A program made the translations under genes and the position numbers. Below the pieces are notes generated by a model, which saw nothing but the letters and a program-made list of their open reading frames with translations, did not search any database and had not been told where the DNA came from. This document shows, piece after piece, positions 1-7,397 of a stretch of 13,243 nucleotides of DNA (position 1 is the stretch's first letter; each line of letters begins with the position of its first letter). The stretch is taken from NCBI GenBank assembly GCA_937873545.1, contig CALMWI010000081.1, positions 1 through 13,243 on the forward strand. The letters run 5' to 3'. Source of the DNA: an uncultured bacterium (GTDB lineage Bacteria; UBA4055).

Positions 1-55
1 CCATCTTGAGGAGGTGGCGCCCTAGGGTGTAGGAGTTCAAATCTCCTCTTCAGCA
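1..55 (+). tRNA. tRNA-Leu(GAG), 3' part
   Basis: The window opens inside the anticodon stem of a tRNA. CCATC (1-5) pairs with GGTGG (13-17) around the 7-base loop TTGAGGA, which places anticodon GAG at 8-10, reading Leu CUC codons. A long variable arm with a short GC stem (about 19-29) marks a class II tRNA, which fits leucine. The T arm is AGGAG / TTCAAAT / CTCCT at 31-47. The 3' acceptor strand CTTCAGC is at 48-54 with discriminator A at 55. The next bases are TAAAA, so CCA is not encoded and must be added after transcription. The 5' half (acceptor strand and D arm) lies outside the window. Confidence 0.93.
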
Positions 56-57
56 TA

Positions 58-89
58 AAAAAAGATCCGCAGCAGTGCGGGTCTTTTTA
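58..89 (+). terminator. Intrinsic terminator after tRNA-Leu
   Basis: An A-rich 10-base arm at 61-70 pairs with 77-86 around the 6-base loop AGCAGT. The stem is CCGC/GCGG at the loop side, has one T-G wobble, and closes on A-T pairs that run into a T tract (84-88). This is a classic rho-independent terminator, placed directly after the tRNA 3' end. It probably separates the tRNA transcript from the PhoH-hflX unit downstream. Confidence 0.88.
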
Positions 90-102
90 TTTAAATAAAC
101 AG

Positions 103-129
103 TTGAAATTATATCTGAAATAATATAAA
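103..129 (+). promoter_or_regulatory. Possible promoter for the PIN-PhoH gene
   Basis: Between the tRNA terminator and the PhoH start lies an AT-rich stretch. It contains TTGAAA (103-108) and TATAAA (124-129), 15 bases apart. This resembles sigma-70 -35 and -10 elements with a short spacer. A promoter is expected here because a terminator precedes it, but the exact boxes are a guess in AT-rich DNA. Confidence 0.25.
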
Positions 130-149
130 TTGAATAAAGTAAATTTAGC

Positions 150-153
150 GGAG
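150..153 (+). promoter_or_regulatory. Ribosome binding site that decides the PhoH start
   Basis: GGAG at 150-153 sits 6 bases before ATG 160. The longer reading from TTG 130 has no Shine-Dalgarno-like sequence upstream, so ATG 160 is the better start. Confidence 0.7.
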
Positions 154-159
154 TGTTCA

Positions 160-1512
160 ATGGCGGGAAAAACATATATTCTGGATACTAACGTACTTCT
201 TCATGATTATAATTGCCTTCGCGGTTTCGACGACGATGATATCGGTTTGCCGATCACTGTGCTGGAAGAACTTGACGAATTCAAAAAAGGTCAGGATCAG
301 TTGAATTTCAACGCGAGGGAATTCACAAGGCAGATAGATGAAATATCCGGGGGTGAAAACGGTTCTGTCAAAGATCTATTTGAATCCGGTATCCAGCTGG
401 GAGAGAACAGAGGAAAGGTCTTTATTATGACCGATGTGAAATTCAGAGAAGGATTTGCCGACAAATTCATATCGGGTAAAGAGGATCATCATATACTTGC
501 GGCGTGTTTCAATTTTATTGAGGATAATCCGGGAAAAGAAGTGATTTTCGTCACTAAGGATGTGAATCTGAGGCTGAAGGCAAGAGCTCTTGGTATCATC
601 GCAAGAGATTATCAGATAGGCAAGATCAAGAGCGCGGAGGAATTGTTCACCGGCGTTGAGCTTATGGAAGATATGGATGAGGATACGATTAACTTGCTTT
701 ATCAGAAAAAGCGAATATCTAAAGGCGAGTTCAAGTCTGATACAGATTCCGGGTCAATATCACTTAAACCAAATCAGTATTTTGTGCTTAAGTCACAAAA
801 TAAATCCGCTTTAGCTAAATATGATAATTTCAATCAGGAAATATCTCTTGTTGAATCGAAAGAGATATTCGGGATCAAACCAAGGAATTCAGAACAGATA
901 TTCGCTATCAACGCTTTAACTGACGATAGAATAAAGCTCGTAACGATCTCCGGAACAGCCGGTACCGGAAAGACCCTTCTCGCGCTCGCTGCTGCGCTTG
1001 AAAGCAGAAAAGCCTATAAACAGATATATCTTAGCAGGCCTATAATACCATTAAGCAATAAAGATATCGGATACCTTCCCGGAACGGCGCAGAACAAGGT
1101 CGAGCCATATATGCAGCCGCTGTACGATAATCTTCAGTTCATTCAGAATAATTTTAATGAAGGTTCCGACAAATATGAGATAGTCAACGAGCTTCAGAAA
1201 AGGGAAAAGCTCATCATCTCCCCTCTTGCATACATAAGAGGGAGATCTCTCAGCAATGTATATTTTATAGTCGATGAAGCTCAGAACCTGTCGCCGCACG
1301 AGGTTAAAACAATAATAACAAGGGCAGGAGAAGGTACGAAGATTGTTTTTACGGGAGATGTTTATCAGATAGATACACCTTATCTTGACTCCGAATCGAA
1401 CGGACTTTCATACATTATAGATAAACTTGAAAATCAGGACCTGTATGCGCATGTAACACTAAAAAAGGGCGAAAGATCAGCTTTATCGGAAATAGCGTCT
1501 AAACTGCTTTAA
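160..1512 (+). CDS. PIN domain-PhoH family ATPase (PhoH2/YlaK-like)
   Basis: This two-domain protein of 450 aa joins an N-terminal PIN ribonuclease fold to a C-terminal PhoH P-loop ATPase. PIN motifs: ILDTN with D9 near the N terminus, the VLEELDEFK segment (E36/E37), EDHH at 108-111, and TKD with D134, which together give the acidic metal site of PIN nucleases. PhoH motifs: Walker A GTAGTGKT at 265-272 (K271) and Walker B VDEAQ at 371-375, followed by a segment typical of PhoH (FTGDVYQID). Family members of this layout (PhoH2, Bacillus YlaK, about 440 aa) are described as ATP-dependent RNA-unwinding and RNA-cleaving enzymes; action on RNA in this organism is inferred. ATG 160 was chosen over TTG 130 because it has GGAG 6 bases upstream and starts just before the PIN motif. 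The gene ends 13 bases before hflX and is probably co-transcribed with it. Confidence 0.92.
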   Translation: MAGKTYILDTNVLLHDYNCLRGFDDDDIGLPITVLEELDEFKKGQDQLNFNAREFTRQIDEISGGENGSVKDLFESGIQLGENRGKVFIMTDVKFREGFADKFISGKEDHHILAACFNFIEDNPGKEVIFVTKDVNLRLKARALGIIARDYQIGKIKSAEELFTGVELMEDMDEDTINLLYQKKRISKGEFKSDTDSGSISLKPNQYFVLKSQNKSALAKYDNFNQEISLVESKEIFGIKPRNSEQIFAINALTDDRIKLVTISGTAGTGKTLLALAAALESRKAYKQIYLSRPIIPLSNKDIGYLPGTAQNKVEPYMQPLYDNLQFIQNNFNEGSDKYEIVNELQKREKLIISPLAYIRGRSLSNVYFIVDEAQNLSPHEVKTIITRAGEGTKIVFTGDVYQIDTPYLDSESNGLSYIIDKLENQDLYAHVTLKKGERSALSEIASKLL

Positions 1513-1525
1513 ACAAAGAGGATTT

Positions 1526-2815
1526 ATGGAAAACAAATCTACCGAAATTATAAAACCGAAGGCGTTTTTAGTAGGAGTCTGCCTTGACAACAGGGAGTAT
1601 GAAAAAGCTCAGCGTTCGATCGAAGAACTGGAAAGACTGGCAGATACCGCGGAGATCGAGGTCTTGGAAAAATTTATCCAGAACAGAAAAGCTATAGACA
1701 GAGCGACCTATGTAGGTAAAGGATTTCTTGAGGATCTGAAATCGAAAATGGAAATGACAGGAGCAGAACTTCTGATATTCGACAATGAGCTTGCGCCAAC
1801 ACATGCCCGGAATATAAAAACTGATTTCAAAATAGAAGCTCTGGACAGGACAGAGATCATCCTTGATATTTTTCATATGCACGCCAAAACCAAGGAAGCT
1901 AAGCTTGAAGTCAGGCTGGCTGAATTGAAATATCAGCTTCCGAGACTAAAAAAACTATGGTCTCATCTTGACAGAGAAAGAGGGGCTTCCGGAAGCTCAA
2001 CGGGAGCTTCCAGGGGTATGGGTGAAAAGCAGATCGAGATCGACAAAAGGATCGTAAAAGATGAAATAAGGTTTATATCCCACGAACTCGAAAAGATAAT
2101 GACGCAGAAAATCACTCAGAGAAAAAGCAGAGAGTTCGCAAAAAAAGTTTGTATAGTAGGTTATACAAATGCAGGTAAATCTTCTTTATTTAATAAAATA
2201 ACGGGTGAAAGCGTACTGGTTGAGGATAAGCTTTTTGCTACTCTCGATTCAACCGCGAGAGCTATAGAGATCGGCAGAGGCGAAAGTATAATTCTTTCAG
2301 ATACCGTAGGATTCATTTCTGACCTTCCCCACAGTCTTATCGCATCTTTCCGTGCGACATTAAGAGATGTTATGGATGCTGACCTGCTTCTGCATCTTGT
2401 TGATATAAGCGATGAGAACTGCGAAGAACACATCAAAGCTGTAAAAGAAGTACTTGAGGAGATCGATGCGAACAGGATCCCGATGCAGATAGTTTTCAAC
2501 AAAATAGACCTCCTCGGTGAATACAGAGTCAGAGAAGAAATATTCGCCGATGTATATGAAGGCTCCCAGTTCATCTCTGCGGTGACAGGAGAAAATATTG
2601 ACCTTCTGCTGAATACAATAGACGAAAAGCTCAACATGTCGTCGAGGTATGATCTGCTTTTCCCGTTCGAAGAACAGAAACTGATTGCGAATCTGCACAA
2701 TTATGCTACGGTTATATCGAAAGAATTTACGGACTATGGGGTTTCTGTAACTGCGATAATAAACAAAGACGATGTATATAAAATCAGCCGATTTATCGTA
2801 AACAACCGGACATAA
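1526..2815 (+). CDS. hflX: GTPase HflX
   Basis: HflX is a ribosome-binding GTPase of the Obg-HflX group that splits or rescues stalled 70S ribosomes, especially after heat stress or antibiotic exposure. The protein is 429 aa, close to the family norm. The N-terminal HflX domain includes the segment RATYVGKGFLEDL and a helical arm ending near residue 150. The Gly-rich loop follows, reading RGMGEKQIE at 163-171. G-domain motifs are complete: G1 GYTNAGKS at 212-219, a G2 Thr in FATLDST, G3 DTVGF at 259-263, G4 NKID at 325-328, and G5 near SAVTGEN. A C-terminal alpha/beta domain follows. The start ATG has AGAGGA 3 bases upstream, which is close but usable. One oddity: the Gly-rich loop is about five residues longer than the usual form and has Met where the common RGPGE has Pro (residues 153-167). 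Identification is firm. Confidence 0.96.
   Translation: MENKSTEIIKPKAFLVGVCLDNREYEKAQRSIEELERLADTAEIEVLEKFIQNRKAIDRATYVGKGFLEDLKSKMEMTGAELLIFDNELAPTHARNIKTDFKIEALDRTEIILDIFHMHAKTKEAKLEVRLAELKYQLPRLKKLWSHLDRERGASGSSTGASRGMGEKQIEIDKRIVKDEIRFISHELEKIMTQKITQRKSREFAKKVCIVGYTNAGKSSLFNKITGESVLVEDKLFATLDSTARAIEIGRGESIILSDTVGFISDLPHSLIASFRATLRDVMDADLLLHLVDISDENCEEHIKAVKEVLEEIDANRIPMQIVFNKIDLLGEYRVREEIFADVYEGSQFISAVTGENIDLLLNTIDEKLNMSSRYDLLFPFEEQKLIANLHNYATVISKEFTDYGVSVTAIINKDDVYKISRFIVNNRT
1991..2011. repeat. Perfect inverted repeat inside hflX
   Basis: GGAAGCTC (1991-1998) and GAGCTTCC (2004-2011) form a perfect 8-base stem around the 5-base loop AACGG. The left arm also overlaps a 12-base palindrome at 1985-1996 (GCTTCC followed by GGAAGC). 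The repeat encodes the enlarged Ser/Gly/Ala-rich part of the HflX loop. It may only reflect how this linker arose. Confidence 0.75.
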
Positions 2816-2849
2816 GCCTGATCTATACCAACTTTTTAAAACAATTTTC

Positions 2850-2878
2850 TTGCAGATTTATATTTTTTTTCATATTTT
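2850..2878 (+). promoter_or_regulatory. Possible promoter for the SNF2-led operon
   Basis: The 84-base gap after hflX is strongly AT-rich and holds TTGCAG (2850-2855) and TATTTT (2873-2878) with a 17-base spacer. That is a reasonable match to sigma-70 spacing, with a weak -10. No convincing terminator follows hflX, so read-through from upstream is also possible. The T-rich background makes chance matches easy. Confidence 0.3.
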
Positions 2879-2899
2879 TAGAACTTCATTTATTTAAGT

Positions 2900-5812
2900 A
2901 TGAAGTGTATGGAAACGATGCGCAAATACATATTTCACGGAGATTACAGATATTCTATCAGTAATGACTGTTTTCTTATTTGGGTCGAAATATGTGATTA
3001 CGAAAAAGGTGTTGACAAATTCGCGACAAAAGAGGATCTGAAAGATATTTTTTTCAGAAAGAACATACCTTTTCTGGATACCGTAAGCGCCGATTTCTAT
3101 ATTCCCCATCAGGATAATACGAGAATATTAAGCACGGTAGATTCGCTCCATCCCGATCTGATAATAAAAAAGGAAAAAGTAGAATACCTGAAGAAGTACA
3201 TAGACTGTGCGATGGTGCCGTTTTATGAATTCAATTATTTTGTTAAAGCTTTAAAGAACATAAGGAACTACTCGCTCTCTCCCTCTTTTAAATATTACGA
3301 TAAATTTCAAAAATTCGTGCGGGATCTTATAGAAAAAAAATATTATGTTCCGGGATTTTTTCACAACGGCGAAGATTATACTTTCACATATTATCCATAT
3401 GTAACAGGCGATATCAACAGGCAGCTTGATGTTTTTGTCAGGAACCTGCCATTAATTTCCATTTACGGTAAAGGACTGATCGAGGATCAGAGATCATTTG
3501 TTGACAATCTGTTCCTGGCATGCCTGAATTCACAGATAGATTATTTTCTTACAAAAGGAGACGCGCCCGATTTTGCGGACAAAGCGCTTAGAGCCAGCAG
3601 CATAGCTCATCTTGTTATAAAAGATAGCGGAGTCAAGATCTGCGGTTATAATTTTGAAGAATGGAAAAGCTGGGTAAGCAGGATCGCGTCAAAGTATATA
3701 TTTCTTCTGGCTTTCGACAAAACCGAGAACGGGTTATGGCGAATCCACTATGGTATTAAAACCGGTAACGGAACCGTATCGGCAGAAGAGATCTACTCAT
3801 CTGAAGATAATGATATCAGAACATTTTTCATCCTTGAACTTATTAGGATATCACAGTTTTCAAGATATATAAAAGACTCCCTGCTCTCCCCTACACCTGC
3901 TCATGTGGATATAACCGAAGAAGAACTTCTGAGTTTTCTAAAATACGATGCGGAAATGCTCGGCGGCAACAGGGTCAAGATCCTCTACCCTCAGTTCTTT
4001 AAGAATATTAACAGACTCAAAGCAAAAATAAAATTTAAAAGCGGAAAAACACAGAGTTTTTCGAAAGGTACAGTATCAAGAGCCGTTCTGGATTTCGACT
4101 GGCAGCTTTTTGCAGGAGATATTCAGATAGATAAAAGCCTCATTGACGAAATTCTTAAGACCGATCAGGAATTTATAAAGATCGGAGACAGTTACATTGA
4201 GCTTAACAGCCTGGAACTGAAAAGAATAGTCTCAAGTCTGAAGAATGAAGAACAGCTTCATTCGGACGGTGTCACATTCTTTGAAGCTTTAAATTATGAT
4301 CTGACCGAAGATATTGAGATCGACAAAACCGAAATTTTCGACAATCTATTATCAGGCAGGGACCAGAACAGGCAGTTCACAATGGTCAAAACAATTGACG
4401 GCTTTGTGGGAACCTTAAGGGAGTATCAGGAAAAAGGGGTTTCATTTTTAAACTTCCTTGACGAGCTGGGATTCGGCGCAATTCTGGCAGATGATATGGG
4501 GCTTGGTAAAACTATACAGGTGATTGCGATGCTTCTCTATAAAAAAAGAGCTACAGCATCGCTGATAGTAGCACCCACGACGCTTCTATACAATTGGGAA
4601 ATGGAATTTAAGAAATTCGCGCCTTCCATTAAGACATACCTTCATTACGGAGTGAACCGCGAGAGGAATATTTCCGAGATAGTAAAAAATAACGATGTGA
4701 TAATCTGCAGCTACGGTATTGTCAAAAGAGATCTTGATATGTTGCTTGAGCACAATTTTTCGTATGTGATTATTGATGAAGCTCAATACATAAAGAATGC
4801 TGTCAGCGACCAGGCTAAAGCTGTAAAGAAACTCAGAGGCGAAAACAAATTCGCTCTGACAGGAACACCTATCGAGAACAGGCTTATGGAACTGTGGTCT
4901 ATAATGGACTTTGTAAATCCCGGTCTTCTCCTGAACAGCAAAATATTTTTCAGCAAATATGAATTCCCGATTATGAAAAATGATGATGATATGAAGAAAA
5001 AACAGCTGCATCAGGTAATATCGCCTTTCGTTATAAGAAGAATGAAAACCGACAAAGAAATAATAAAGGATCTTCCCGATAAACAGGAGATCAAGATTTA
5101 CCTGCCTCTGACCGACGAACAGGCTGTTCTATACGACAATGAGATCCATAAAGTCGAAAAAGAGATCACAGATTCTGAAGGCAAAATGGCAAAAATGAAT
5201 ATGCTGGCAACGATCACAAAGCTTAAACTGATATGCAACCATCCTCTTAATTATCTTAACGACGGCTCTTCAGAAGACGCGAAAAAAAGATCATCAAAGC
5301 TGGACAGTCTAGTTGAAATGGTCAGTACGATCGAACAGGAAGGCAGGAAATCCATAATTTTTACTCAATTCATCGAGACCGGCAAACTGATAAGGAAACG
5401 GATCTCGGCAGAACTCGGTAAAAAAGTCCTTTTCTTTCACGGATCACTGGATCTGGAAGACAGAAGAGACATGATAGAAGAATTTGAAAAAGATGAGAAC
5501 ATTCCGGCAATGGTTCTCTCGCTGAAAGCGGGAGGACTGGGGCTTAATCTGACTATGGCCAATTATGTTTTTCATTTTGACAGATGGTGGAACCCGGCAG
5601 TTGAAAATCAGGCGGTTGACAGAGTTCACAGGATCGGGCAGCAGAGAAATACTTTTGTTTACAAATTTATTATAAAAGGAACACTTGAAGAAAGGATAGA
5701 CGAGCTTATTGAGAGCAAGATCAGACTTTCTGACGGAATTATACCCAAGGGCGACAGCATAATAGCAGATCTTACAGAAAAAGAATTTATTAATCTGATT
5801 AAAAGGCTTTAG
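2900..5812 (+). CDS. SNF2/SWI2-family helicase with N-terminal helicase-associated region
   Basis: This SF2 ATPase of up to 970 aa belongs to the SNF2 family, which translocates on double-stranded DNA and remodels protein-DNA complexes. The N-terminal ~335 residues are not a domain I can name. Residues about 337-450 (FLKYDAEML, then VLDFDWQLFAGD and IELNSLELKRI) resemble the SNF2 helicase-associated domain of bacterial SNF2 proteins (DUF3670). The ATPase core runs from about 505: LREYQ at 506-510, Walker A DDMGLGKT at 531-538 (K537), DEAQ at 626-629, and LTGTP at 653-657. The C-terminal RecA lobe starts near 818 and has DRVHRIGQ at 907-914 with arginine finger R911. All catalytic motifs are intact. 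The start is uncertain: ATGs at 2900, 2909 and 2918 are all in frame and none has a good ribosome site. The segment MRKYIFHG starting at 2918 looks like the natural N terminus of relatives. The adjacent SWIM gene is its likely partner. Confidence 0.93.
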   Translation: MKCMETMRKYIFHGDYRYSISNDCFLIWVEICDYEKGVDKFATKEDLKDIFFRKNIPFLDTVSADFYIPHQDNTRILSTVDSLHPDLIIKKEKVEYLKKYIDCAMVPFYEFNYFVKALKNIRNYSLSPSFKYYDKFQKFVRDLIEKKYYVPGFFHNGEDYTFTYYPYVTGDINRQLDVFVRNLPLISIYGKGLIEDQRSFVDNLFLACLNSQIDYFLTKGDAPDFADKALRASSIAHLVIKDSGVKICGYNFEEWKSWVSRIASKYIFLLAFDKTENGLWRIHYGIKTGNGTVSAEEIYSSEDNDIRTFFILELIRISQFSRYIKDSLLSPTPAHVDITEEELLSFLKYDAEMLGGNRVKILYPQFFKNINRLKAKIKFKSGKTQSFSKGTVSRAVLDFDWQLFAGDIQIDKSLIDEILKTDQEFIKIGDSYIELNSLELKRIVSSLKNEEQLHSDGVTFFEALNYDLTEDIEIDKTEIFDNLLSGRDQNRQFTMVKTIDGFVGTLREYQEKGVSFLNFLDELGFGAILADDMGLGKTIQVIAMLLYKKRATASLIVAPTTLLYNWEMEFKKFAPSIKTYLHYGVNRERNISEIVKNNDVIICSYGIVKRDLDMLLEHNFSYVIIDEAQYIKNAVSDQAKAVKKLRGENKFALTGTPIENRLMELWSIMDFVNPGLLLNSKIFFSKYEFPIMKNDDDMKKKQLHQVISPFVIRRMKTDKEIIKDLPDKQEIKIYLPLTDEQAVLYDNEIHKVEKEITDSEGKMAKMNMLATITKLKLICNHPLNYLNDGSSEDAKKRSSKLDSLVEMVSTIEQEGRKSIIFTQFIETGKLIRKRISAELGKKVLFFHGSLDLEDRRDMIEEFEKDENIPAMVLSLKAGGLGLNLTMANYVFHFDRWWNPAVENQAVDRVHRIGQQRNTFVYKFIIKGTLEERIDELIESKIRLSDGIIPKGDSIIADLTEKEFINLIKRL
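5802..5806 (+). promoter_or_regulatory. Ribosome binding site for the SWIM gene, inside the SNF2 gene
   Basis: AAAGG at 5802-5806 lies within the last codons of the SNF2 gene, 8 bases before TTG 5815. In this frame a stop codon (TAA, 5800-5802) precedes it and no ATG or GTG lies between that stop and TTG 5815. TTG is therefore the only reasonable start, and coupled translation is likely. Confidence 0.65.
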
Positions 5813-5814
5813 TT

Positions 5815-6585
5815 TTGGAATTTGAGAAAAAAGATATATGGTGGTACGATACATTTTATGAAAAACTGTATCGGGATTCGAACATTACAAAATTCAATCT
5901 GGGCAGGAAACTTTTCAATAAAAGGGCGATCACATTTCTTTCTATCGAAGCGAATAATGTAGAGGCTGCGGTTTTCGACGGGAAAAAGAACTATTATGAC
6001 ATAAAACTTCAGTTCACTATCCTGAAATACACCGAGATCGTATCGCTTCTCTCGATACTTAAGGATAATATGCATCTTGCTGTTGAACTTATAAACGGTA
6101 ATTTTCCAAAAGAGCTTATGGACAGAATGACAGAGAGAGAAATCGAAATATTTCCCTCATGGGAAGAGCTTAACTACAAATGTTCGTGCAGAAAAATGAA
6201 AAAATGTGAACATACGGCGACTGTACTGCACAGGATATTCAATGAAACGATCTTTGAACCGATGCTGCTTTTTAATTTGAGGGGACTTGAAAACAAAGAT
6301 ATTTTCTCAATATTTATGAACGATCCGGATTTTGTCCTGTCCGATCCGCTTCTTCCTAACGAAATGTGCATAGAGAATTATAAAGTCAAAAGTTCTGAAT
6401 TTAAAACATCAGGGATCGATCCGTCGAATTATTACGGCGTTGAAATACCTGAACTGGATACGAACGGAATAAAAGAATCAATGCTTACCGATTCAAAAGT
6501 ATATCACGGTAAGATCAGGGACGAATTCTATGAACTGTACGATTCGATGTCTGAAATACTGAAGATGAATACAAAAAAATTCTGA
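5815..6585 (+). CDS. SWIM zinc-finger protein, partner of the SNF2 helicase
   Basis: A 256-aa protein with a SWIM-type zinc-binding motif: C123-x-C125, then C131-x-H133 (CSCRKMKKCEH). SWIM domains chelate zinc and are thought to bind DNA or proteins. The rest fits the bacterial SWIM family often found next to SNF2 helicases. The N-terminal IWWYDTF and the LGRKLFNKRAI segment match the family's WW and LGRxxxxxG-like pattern. A strand region (AAVFDGKKNYYDIKLQF), the ELINGNFPKELM segment before the finger, and FEPMLLFNLRGL after it also match. It starts with TTG 2 bases after the SNF2 stop, with its ribosome site inside the SNF2 gene. The proteins are expected to act together on DNA. The biological role of the pair is unknown to me. 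The C-terminal ~70 residues show no recognised domain. Confidence 0.86.
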   Translation: MEFEKKDIWWYDTFYEKLYRDSNITKFNLGRKLFNKRAITFLSIEANNVEAAVFDGKKNYYDIKLQFTILKYTEIVSLLSILKDNMHLAVELINGNFPKELMDRMTEREIEIFPSWEELNYKCSCRKMKKCEHTATVLHRIFNETIFEPMLLFNLRGLENKDIFSIFMNDPDFVLSDPLLPNEMCIENYKVKSSEFKTSGIDPSNYYGVEIPELDTNGIKESMLTDSKVYHGKIRDEFYELYDSMSEILKMNTKKF

Positions 6586-6611
6586 TAAATAATTATTTTA
6601 AGGCTGTAATC

Positions 6612-7388
6612 ATGAACCCCAAAGTACTGACGATCATAACTGACGGAATAAACTGCAACGAAGAGACAGGAAGAGCTTTCGAACTCGCCGGAGCGGTAAA
6701 TGAAGAAGTTCACTTAAATCAGCTTCTCGATAACACAAAGAATATCTCTGATTACAATATTCTATCTTTTTCAGGCGGATTTTCTTACGGTGACGATGTG
6801 AAAAGCGGTAAAATACTGGCATTAAAACTGCTGAAATTAAAAGATGATATAAGCTCATTCATGCATAAAGGCGGTCTTACGATAGGTATCTGTAACGGTT
6901 TTCAGGTTCTTACAACACTCGGTATCATCCCTTACAATACTTTCGGAGAACCGAAAGTTTCGCTTTACTGGAATGACAGCGCGAGATTCGAATGCAGATG
7001 GGTTGATCTGGTAATACCTGAAAGAGTGAAATCTCCCTGGCTTGAAGGACTTAACGGGAAAAAGATAAAGATCCAGGCTGCGCATGCGGAAGGCAGGCTT
7101 ACAACACCCACAGATGAAGATTACGAGCTTCTTTTCGATAAAAACCTCGTGGCTTTTCAGTATGCGGATTCTTCAGGAAAACCGACTGAAGAATATCCGT
7201 TCAATCCCAACGGATCAAAAAAAGGAGTGGCAGGACTGGTTGATATCACAGGCAACGCACTCGGCATGATGCCTCATCCGGAAAGAAATTCGGAAAAATT
7301 CCATCATCCCAATTTCAGAGATCTGCCTGAAGAGCATGAACCGGACGGGCTGGTTATATTTAAAAATGCCGTAAAATATTTTAAATAG
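6612..7388 (+). CDS. purQ: Phosphoribosylformylglycinamidine synthase, glutaminase subunit PurQ
   Basis: PurQ is a class I glutamine amidotransferase. It releases ammonia from glutamine for the PurL synthase, which converts FGAR to FGAM in the fourth step of purine synthesis. The 258-aa sequence is complete. It has GGFSYGDD in the oxyanion-loop region, the nucleophile C94 in GICNGFQ, HAEG at 158-161, the late NPNGS segment, and the triad partners H222 and E224 in MMPHPER. It is somewhat longer than compact PurQ proteins because of a tail after MPHPER (HHPNFRDLPEEHEPDG). AAGG at 6600-6603 lies 8 bases before the ATG. No purL, purS or other purine gene is in view, so this purQ sits away from a purine cluster on at least this side. 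The next gene follows 9 bases later. Confidence 0.95.
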   Translation: MNPKVLTIITDGINCNEETGRAFELAGAVNEEVHLNQLLDNTKNISDYNILSFSGGFSYGDDVKSGKILALKLLKLKDDISSFMHKGGLTIGICNGFQVLTTLGIIPYNTFGEPKVSLYWNDSARFECRWVDLVIPERVKSPWLEGLNGKKIKIQAAHAEGRLTTPTDEDYELLFDKNLVAFQYADSSGKPTEEYPFNPNGSKKGVAGLVDITGNALGMMPHPERNSEKFHHPNFRDLPEEHEPDGLVIFKNAVKYFK

Positions 7389-7397
7389 AAAACTGAT

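Noticed and set aside
130..159. Ten-residue N-terminal extension of the PhoH gene from TTG 130
   Set aside because: No ribosome site upstream of TTG, whereas ATG 160 has GGAG at the right distance and begins just before the PIN motif.
959..968. Palindrome CCGGTACCGG in the PhoH gene
   Set aside because: It encodes part of the Walker A motif (AGTG) and is explained by codon choice there.
2161..2700. Long antisense reading frame opposite hflX
   Set aside because: It is the mirror of the conserved GTPase domain, is very Ser/Arg-rich with no domain, and no matching start signal is seen. The same applies to the other minus-strand frames in the window.
2900..6585. SNF2/SWIM pair as a DISARM-like or other named antiphage system
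   Set aside because: No methylase, phospholipase D, restriction nuclease, integrase or other defence gene is nearby, and the surroundings are housekeeping genes.
6587..6598. Perfect 12-base palindrome before purQ
   Set aside because: It is made only of A and T in an AT-rich gap, so chance is likely; it lacks a GC stem for a terminator and any known operator pattern.
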